Part shown: positions 56,382 to 64,000 of the stretch, piece after piece
Layout of the letters: each line of letters begins with the position of its first letter
How positions within the stretch are numbered: position 1 is the stretch's first letter
Source of the DNA: Margaritispora aquatica
Taxonomy: Eukaryota > Ascomycota > Leotiomycetes > Helotiales > Discinellaceae
Length of the DNA: 64,000 nt
Direction: 5' to 3'
Assembly: GCA_007644065.1 (NCBI GenBank)
Contig: VJWN01000010.1
Location: 1,541,642-1,605,641, forward strand
Notes under the pieces: model-generated
Told to the model about the DNA's origin: nothing
Databases searched by the model: none
Seen by the model: only the letters and a program-made list of their open reading frames with translations
Position numbers and translations under genes: made by a program

Positions 56382-58035
56382 TCACTCCATGCTCCGCTGC
56401 ACAGCTCTACGCAGCTTGCGATTATAAAGCTTCTTGTCGTTCTCTGATCCCCAAAACAACTTGGAAGCCTCAGGATTGACCAGTGTCCTAGGATCATAGG
56501 GTGGGTGCTCCTCCTCCAAAGCCTCAATAATGGATTGAATGTGTGACTTTACGTCTTCAACTCGCTTGGGGGTGTAGCAAGGAGTGCCATCAAGCGCAAT
56601 CCTGTGATGGAACAGTTGTGTTTCGAACCTGACGCGTGGATGTTCTTCTGGAAATCTAGGGCTGAAGAACATCTTAATCTTGAACAGACCACCGTCGAGA
56701 TTCGTCATTGGGCGACCAAAGTAGGTGATTGACCATACAAATGGGTTTTTGTCGACAAGTTCGATGTCCAAGGTGACATTCTTATCTCGCCTGTAGAATT
56801 CCACGACCTGGTTGAATTGAGCCTGGAGGTTCGAAGCAACACCTGTTTCCTTCCTCTGTGAAATAACACCCTCAGCAGCCCACCGGTCTGTCTCCTGGTC
56901 TAAGGTCTTTTTGATAAGTCTGAGACGTCGCTCAAGTTCCGTGTAGTTGAACTTCCCATCCATACCATTGCCTGTACATTCGAAGGGCATCCGGGTGAAT
57001 TGCTGGCCATCTTCGACCTCTTCTTTTGCCTTCTGGATAGCAAGTAGATAGGAATCGTAATACCACAAAAATCGACGTTTGGTAAGATCCTTGAATGGAT
57101 CAAATTCAACTGGCGACACGTCATAGTCATGATCAGAATCGTCATCGGCAGCACTCTCCTCGCTCTCCAGAGCAGCTGGTTCTTCTACGATGCCGGTAGG
57201 CGAGATACCAAGGTATTGCTCCAGGCGTTGAATTATGGAAACTCGAAGACTTTCGTGCCGAATCTAAGAAGATGGTGAGTGTCCTACATCATTCAATAAG
57301 CCTTCTGAACATACCTTCTGTACGTATTCCTTCTGGTTCTTTTTATCACCCTCATCGTTGGCATTCTCGAAACCGGGCTCGTTCTCGTACGGATTCGAGG
57401 ACATTAGACTTTGTATCGAGATCAAAATTGACTCCAAGCCCTGTGCCGATGACCACTCCTCTCCTCGTTCGCCTCTCCATGTCCTATTGCACATTCAGCC
57501 CCCTTTCCAAGTGTCCAAACATGTTACTTCACTCACCCTAGAATAGACCTAGTCATTGTCAGCACATTGTAGCCAGAATCGTTTGGCGGACAACTCACAG
57601 GCACACCTTTCCTCCAGCATAGATATTTGGGTTGAACCGACACCGTCCTCCGTTTGTAGTTGTTGCAATCACTGAAGGGGCCTTGCCTGGGTAATCCTTC
57701 CCAAATTTGACAGCGAACTACACCTGAAATCAACAACCTGCACACCATATGTCCCGCGGCGTTTAGCAAACCTCGAAGAAACCGAATTCGTAAGGCGTTT
57801 CGGGCGGACCGATTATGATTGCCTTCACATTGCGAACATCGACGTCTCTGCAGGCAACCGCAAGAGCTATGGTACTGTCAGTTGTCGCCCAGAGCAAAAC
57901 TCACTTTCCCATATACTCACAGAAATCCGAACCCTTCTGTATTTCCGAGAGCTCCTGTAATGCATGTCAGCCTTGCCCCACCATTGACGATGACGACAAT
58001 ACCCTTGTTATGCGTATGATGCTATGGTTAGACAT
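56382..58035 (-). CDS. UBE2Z-type ubiquitin-conjugating enzyme with a second UBC-like domain
   Basis: Seven exons: 58003-58035, 57905-57954, 57772-57874, 57599-57717, 57537-57548 (12-nt microexon), 57315-57483 and 56382-57263. They join in phase to 455 residues. Residues 1-200 form a complete E2 of UBE2Z type: [50 protein letters not shown] in place of HPN, catalytic Cys101 in KVCLSILGTW, and [21 protein letters not shown]. After a helical acidic linker ([16 protein letters not shown], then a charged coiled region), residues about 320-440 look like a second UBC fold ([33 protein letters not shown], Cys391 in [34 protein letters not shown]). It lacks an HPN motif (HHR instead). Whether Cys391 is active is unknown. 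Confidence 0.88.
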
Positions 58036-59042
58036 CTTTGCGGAAGTGACTAGGAATCAGCGGGGGATCCAACAATCGGTAGTATTCGCAAGTTCATGGG
58101 CGATGAAGTATTTTTAGGATGCAATTGTGGTGAAGAGCGTGTTGGACTTTAATAGGACGAGGAGGGGTGAGAAGCGCCCAGAATTGTGTGTGGAGTTTCA
58201 GGCAGTGGGTAACCTAGCCGGTGGGCCACTCACTAACCATACCTTACCTTATAAAGTTAAGGTTTGGCCGGGGAGTGGACGGGATGAAGAGGCTGAAATC
58301 TTGTACCCAACCTCCAACTTCATATCTATGATAAAGGTAAGGTAATCCTACCTGTAGACTTCAACTATTAAACTATAAAGGTAAGATTTCTTTGTGAATA
58401 ATCAACCTATAATTTGTATGTTACTGCTACATACTCAGCTGTGGCTACAAGATAGTTTACATTCTGATGAAACTTACATTTCTATATAAAGACCCCCACC
58501 AGTCACCAAGCTAATTTAGGTAGGTTCCCCGATCATGAAAGGAATTAAAGCATTGTAAGACTTATTGACACCCCAATTATTGTATGAGAATCACTCTAGA
58601 ACAGAGCCATCAACGGCTGCGTAAGATTTAAGGTATCAATTTCTCCATTCTTAAAACATCTCTACACAAAGTCTCTAGTAGAAAGAAGCCTTTCTACTCA
58701 ATTCACTGATATCGTGGAGCAATTATTCAAATGGAATAAATCCTCTGCTTCTTTTTCCATACCCTACCTATTTATGAAAGTGCATGAGAATGATTGAAAT
58801 AGGTAAATACAAATCTACGTTTCAAACATTGGACTCTCATTTTGCCATCCTGTAAGTTGTTAGGTAAAGAAGGTAGAGATCACGTCGCATCTTAGTGCTG
58901 CGGCCATATGATACACATTACACATTTCGAGATATCCATTGAAGTCAACCCAGCCAAGGTATATGCTTCTTAACCACGTATAAAACCCCTTTCTGCTTCA
59001 TTTATTTTCCCCTTATCCTTCCCCTCTTCTTTCCCAGTTGCC
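58036..59042. other. Intergenic, no gene seen
   Basis: About 1 kb with short ACCTTACCTT/AAGGTAAGGT-type motifs around 58240-58390 and AT-rich sequence. No coding frame supported. Confidence 0.5.
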
Positions 59043-59595
59043 TTAATCCCGACATTGGCAATATAAAATCATTGATCCAATATTCGCCATGGCCAGACAG
59101 TTACCATTCGCTTGGGAAGGGTAGCCGACAAGATTGCCGACGCAATTTGTAGTCTCGTAAAAAGCCACTACGCATGCTGAAGTTGTACCATCTCCTGCGC
59201 CTCCCATGCATTGAGTTCCCGCCGTAAAACCACCAATAATGACCGAATTGGCTGGTATGGAAGAACATGTATCCTCGGTAAGGGTATGCATGACTCCTGA
59301 GAGACCCGTTTGAGAGCACTCGGAATCACTGTAGGCATTTATTGCGAGCAAAGCGGGTGTGGGAGGTGGAGGCGGAGGTGGGGAGACGGCTGACGATGTC
59401 GCTATGGCGGAGGATGAGGTGGAGGAGCCAGACGAAGAGCAACTCGCTGTTATAGTAATGCTACGTAGGCGGGTTTTTTAGCTGTAAATTTATTTTCCAG
59501 GTTATTGGAGCGTGGTAGGACTTACGTTGATGCAATAGCTGATTGAGTAACAGTGATAACAGAAACAGATACCGACGCCACCGCAGTGACATACC
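59043..59595 (-). pseudogene. Secreted-type cysteine-rich protein, 5' end lost at the RIP boundary
   Basis: Two exons are visible: 59526-59595 and 59043-59460, joined through a 65-nt intron (GTAAGT ... CTACGTAG). They encode a Ser/Thr/Val-rich stretch (YVTAVASVSVSVITVTQSAI), a Ser-rich linker, a PPPPPPP hinge, and a C-terminal domain of about 100 residues with six to seven Cys (YSDSECSQTG, DTCSSIPANS, GTQCMGG, ACVVAFYETTNCVG, GNCLAMAN, LYCQCRD). This is the build of small fungal cell-wall or secreted proteins. The upstream exon junction CCCGTAG is intact, but nothing before it looks coding; the sequence turns abruptly into RIP-degraded DNA at about 59606. Either the signal-peptide exon was destroyed or a repeat sits in the first intron. 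Confidence 0.6.
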
Positions 59596-59932
59596 CTACG
59601 GGAGTAGAAAGTTCAATTTTAGTAATAAAAGAATATAGTTATAATAGTAGATAAAAAACCTAGTTTTATTAGTATTAAAATCTAGAAAATTAAAAATAAA
59701 AGCTAGGAACTATTTTATTTTATAATATAAATAATTTATTAAAACTAGCTTTTTTAACTATTAATTAAAGATTTTAGTCTATAAAAACTAGTATTATAAG
59801 CTATAAAACTATATTATAGATCTAGTTAAAATAGTAATTCTCTTTATTAAAACTAACTTTTCCCTTTAATATTCTTATCCCTAAAAGTATCTCTAAACTA
59901 GCCCTACGTATTATAATTAGTCTACTAACCTC

Positions 59933-60290
59933 CTATAAACTTCTAGAAACTCCTAAGCTAATTAGAAGCGTAGTACAACTAGTGTTTACCTAGATTAACT
60001 ACTAGATTAACGACTAAATCAACTCTTAAAGAAGGTACTAGACTATATACTTACTAAACTATAAACTCCTAGAAACTCTTAAGCTAATTAGAAGTATAGT
60101 ACTATTATTACTTACTAGATTAACTATTAGATTAATTACTAGATCAACTACTTAATTATATATATACTAGATTATATACTTCTAAAAACTTATATACTAA
60201 CTAAAAGCGTAGCGCTATTCGACTACTAAATAAACTATAAACTTGTATAAACTCTTAAGCTAATTAAAAGCGTAGTACTAATTATACTAA
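59933..60290. repeat. RIP-eroded tandem repeat, about 126-bp unit
   Basis: ATAAACTCCTAGAAACTCCT followed by AAGCTAATTAGAAGCGTAGTAC recurs at about 59934, 60060, 60180 (weak) and 60236. It is separated by ACTAGATTAAC-type spacers. The first two copies are nearly identical; the spacing then shortens. Confidence 0.65.
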
Positions 60291-61559
60291 CTATATATTA
60301 AATAACTCTTTATTCGGATTTTAAAACCTTTAGATACTATATCTATTAACTCTATATATCTAGCCTTTATAGAATAAGATACTTATTCGTCTTTATTAGA
60401 TATTAAAAAGGTAATATACGTATTATTAATCTTTTAGAATATATAGTTTATAGTAGCGACGATTTCTAAGACTTTAATAGTTATTATCTCTCGAACTCTT
60501 GTAACCTAATTAACGCTAAGAGTATTACAGATATATAAAATTAGCTAAATAACTATAAGAGACTCTTAAGTATATATATAATAGAAGAGGACTACTTTTA
60601 TATACTAGATAAGGGAGTTAAGTAAAGAATCTAGTATTTACTTAATATAGTTATTATCGTAACGATTTAGAATAAACTCTAACTACGATACTATAGAACT
60701 AATACTAACTTGTTATATAATATAGTACTTTTAGAATATAACGATACGGTTTAGCTTAATAGAAAAGTCTATACTAAAAGCTCTAAACCGTACTTTTAAA
60801 AGCTTAAGAATAGTAAGTAAAATCTTACTAAAGTATTAAACGTTAACTATAAGGTATTATATATTCTAATACGGTCCTTCTCTATTATCGTTATCGTTAT
60901 TACTATTATCGCTACTAAGTAGAGTCTTATTATATATATAATTAAGATACTTAAGAGTAATAACTTAATTTACTATATTAATATTAATCTAGGATATTAA
61001 TAATATTATAGATTTTAAGATACTAACGTGCGAAATAGAGATTAAGGTTAATTGAGCTCGATTGAGCTTAGGAACGAAGTTATAGTACTCCTTTGTTCTA
61101 ATCGAGTTATCTATTCTTTAGGAGCTCTATCGAGCTTCTTAAAGGGATTAGGGTGCTTTGTTAGTACCCCTAAGCTAGGCTATATTAAGTATAAGATATA
61201 ACCTATACTTCTAATGTCCGAAATACTTTATAGATAACTAAATACCTTAATCCAAGTACCTATACCTACTAATTTAAGGTCTTTTATTTAATATACTTTC
61301 TAGATAGTACCCTAAAGGGTTCTAGTTATTTTCTTTTCTCTTAACTATTAATAGAGTTACGAGTTAGGTATTATATACACTAGCGTAACTCTAAGTTAGG
61401 TAAGGCGCTTAGGTTATATAAGAAGTAGGTCATAGGGCTCGCGATTCGCCTTCGCTAGCTCTAGAAGCTAGCGATTTATCTTTACTAGCTCTAGAAGCGT
61501 ATTAATAAAACCCTATAGATCTTTTTCGTGTAAAATTTCTCTACTAACTACATATATAT

Positions 61560-62580
61560 ATACACTACTATAGCCCGCCCTACCACTGCCGCCCGTGTAC
61601 TTCGCGAGAAGTAGAAGAAGAAGGAGAGAAAGAATCAGAAAAAGAAGAAAAGGAAGTAGAAGAGGGTTAGTTTTAACTTCGTAGATCCGTAGATCTTAGT
61701 TAACGTGATCGAGGATACTAAGAAGGCTACTACTACAGCACCTGCCGCGCCCGCTCCTGCTACTACTAAGAGCTCTACCGCCGCCGCCCGTGCTCTCGAA
61801 GAGCGGGAGGAATTAGCTACTATACTCGTAAGATTACTATAATCCTTCTTCTACGTTCGCGCTAACCTAGTTCCTTTTAGGAAAGCGTTACTACTACCCT
61901 CGTTATTATTAGAAAGGAGGAGGAAAAGGAGGAGGATAAGGAGAACGAAGATAATAATAATAATAATATCTTTATTATAAATTCTTTACTAAGTTTGTCT
62001 AAGCTTCTACTAACCTTATCTAGATCGTCCGTCGCCTATCCCGCCCTTTACAAGCTCGTGTCTTAGAGGAGAAAGAGAAAGATAATAAAGATAAAGCTAA
62101 AAAAGAGGTTACTATAATTATTCTAAGTTATATAACTTAAGCTAGTAGTTCTCGCCCGCGCCCTACTACCTTATACGCTATTACTAGTAGTACTTATCGG
62201 ACTTCCTACCTTAGGTATACTTATAGTACACTTACTAGTAAGTCTAATAAGCGTTACTATAATAATTATATAAGATTAGGTACGTACTACATACGTTATT
62301 CTACTAGTTACTTGTACGAGGAGCTACTAAAGGCTACTTGTAGGCCTACTCGTACCTTTGTTACGGCGCTCGTAAGCGGAGTAAAAGTAAGCCGTCTATA
62401 TCTTATTAGATATATTATTCGCTTCGCTCTCGAGCTAGTCTCCGAGGAATCAGAAAGCGAGAAAGAGGAGCTCTAATCTAGGAGCGTTAGAACCCGGTTC
62501 TATAGCTCTATTAAGGCTAAGCCTAACGTTAAGAGACTAGGGGAAATCGTACTTTCCTTAAGAGAGCTCCTTTTAGAGGC
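61560..62580 (+). repeat. Less-degraded island with gag-like low-complexity coding relic
   Basis: A GC-richer kilobase inside the AT-rich tract. One frame still reads an Ala/Pro/Thr-rich and then Lys/Glu-rich protein with scattered stops (ARPTTAARVLREK, TTTAPAAPAPATTKSS, ARALEEREELA). This resembles the N-terminus of a retroelement polyprotein, but the family is not recognisable. Confidence 0.4.
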
Positions 62581-62603
62581 TCGTAGTGTTTAGATAGTTT
62601 AGT

Positions 62604-62703
62604 ATAAACTTTATAACTTTAAAGTAATAGTTTAAGAATATTACTTTTAGTATTAAATTTTATAACTTTAAAGTAGTAGCTTAAAAACATTACTTTTAAT
62701 ACT
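62604..62703. repeat. Imperfect direct duplication, about 50 bp
   Basis: TTATAACTTTAAAGTAATAG and TTATAACTTTAAAGTAGTAG begin two adjacent copies, each ending in ATTACTTTTA. The differences are transitions. Confidence 0.6.
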
Positions 62704-64000
62704 ATACTTTTTTTAATAAAAATTATTATATTTTTTAATAAAATATAATAAATAAAAGTTAATAAATAACTATTTTATACTTTAGTAAGTATAAAAAGAT
62801 ATAAAAGTTATTTATATAAACTTTTTTACTTTTTTCTAAATATTTTAAAAATTAAAAAATATTTTAAAATACTTAAATTTTTACTTTAATAAATTTTTTA
62901 TTATATTATTAGTTAATATAATATTTATAAAAAGATATATAAGCTTAAAACTTTTTTTTTAGTACTTTTATTTTAATTATATATTATAAATATTTATATA
63001 TTATAGTTTAGTAAATATTTTTAATCTTTTTTTAATTATTAATTTAATAATTTAAATATTATTATAAAAGATCTTTTAAAGGACTTATAAGTCTAGTTCT
63101 AATTCGCTAAAAAATTGTTAAAAAGTTATTGTTTCTTTTTTTATAAGTTAAACTCCTAGAAGCTTAGCTTTTATTATAAAGATAGTTATAGTAGCTTATA
63201 AAGCTACTTTTTACTTTATTAAACTATTAAAAAGAGATAAAGTATATTTATAGAATAATTATTTAATATTTAAATTATCTATAAAAAAAATATTAAAAAC
63301 TATTAAAAACTAAATATTTCTATTATTAATATTATACTAAATAACTAAAAATTAAATTCTAAAAAGGTACTTAATTACTTTATTTATAATTATAAAGTAC
63401 TTTAAGCTTAGATTAGTTAAGTAGTAAAAAAGTTAAGAAATTATAAAAGCTATATTTAGTTAAATTATTATAGTAATATATAATATTAATCTAATCTTTT
63501 TTTAATAGTATTTTACTTTTTACGGTATAGCCTACTACTCGTTCTTTATTAAAGGCTTGATTAGGAATAGTATAGTAAAGTAAATACCTAAAACAAGCTT
63601 AAACTTATTAATTATTTTTTTAATATATATATTATAAATTAGTTATAACTTTTTAGTTACTTTATTTTGAATAATATAAATCTTTAAAAACTATTTTAAA
63701 TCTCTTATTTTTTATAACTTATAGGCCTCTTTTAGCTATATAGTAATCTTAGTAGCCTATTTTTTATTACCTTTATAATAAAGTACTTAGATATTATTAA
63801 TAAAAAATACTATAAAGACTTTTTTATACTTATCTAAAAATAAATATAATTTTTCTTTTTTAACTATTAATCTTATTTTTTTTAAAATAATTAAAAAATA
63901 CTAAAATTAAAGTACTAAAAAGTTACGAAGTCTATATAGTACTTAGTTGAGCTTTACTACCTTACTAGCTACTTAAATCTGTTAAAAGTAGGTAAACTAC

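Larger units (their letters stand above)
59606..64000. mobile_element. RIP-degraded AT-rich tract, unidentified transposon remains
   Basis: 4.4 kb of extreme AT content, CpA-poor and TpA-rich, with no coding frame on either strand. The texture matches the degraded copia element at 36-42 kb. From 62.7 kb onward almost only A, T and short C/G islands remain. At least two original elements seem likely because the composition changes near 61.5 and 62.6 kb. It runs off the right edge. Confidence 0.75.

Overview
This window looks like nuclear DNA of a filamentous ascomycete (Pezizomycotina, possibly a leotiomycete; the class is a guess). The evidence is short GT-AG introns of about 45-230 nt, fungal families (2EXR proteins, Scd6/Sum2, SelO/Fmp40, UBL-WLM protease, ERG26, ERD2, nuo78), and AT-rich tracts with the C-to-T / G-to-A decay expected of repeat-induced point mutation (RIP). 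No rRNA, CRISPR or convincing tRNA was seen. Exons were assembled by eye from splice signals, reading phase and family resemblance; most boundaries should be right to the base, but the small exons need RNA support.

Layout. 0-15 kb is mainly housekeeping: mitoribosomal mS33, an eight-repeat PUF RNA-binding protein, a KPWE-motif peroxin (Pex39/C6orf226 family), the LSM14-type mRNP protein Scd6, an orphan single-pass membrane protein and a secreted GH35 beta-galactosidase. 15-22 kb is gene-poor. It holds a small gene for a repetitive Gly/Glu/Ser peptide, a degenerate repeat array and two simple repeats. 22-34.4 kb is dense: a UBL-WLM metalloprotease head to head with the HDEL receptor ERD2, complex I 78-kDa subunit, a lysine-rich orphan, an aldo-keto reductase head to head with SelO, and a second, shorter paralogue of the repetitive peptide gene.

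35-44 kb is mobile-element territory: a 751-bp inverted-repeat element, then a complete but RIP-destroyed Ty1/copia LTR retrotransposon (5,526 bp, 219-bp LTRs, ACTTG target duplication). 44-54 kb is accessory: a frameshifted PAN/apple-like cysteine-module gene, two MFS transporters, one intact 2EXR gene and one 2EXR gene broken by a single nonsense codon. 54.7-58 kb returns to conserved genes: ERG26 and an E2 enzyme carrying two UBC folds in one chain. From 59.6 kb to the end the DNA is RIP-degraded and AT-rich; a small secreted cysteine-rich gene is cut off at its edge.

Themes. Several genes serve mitochondria (mS33, nuo78, SelO). The PUF protein's recognition residues spell UGUA-N-AUA, and exactly this octamer lies about 91-93 nt past the stop codons of nuo78 and SelO. 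The least familiar item is the pair of repetitive peptide genes at 18.1 and 34.2 kb, which share repeat core, 5'-UTR intron and TATA placement and which I cannot assign to a known family.
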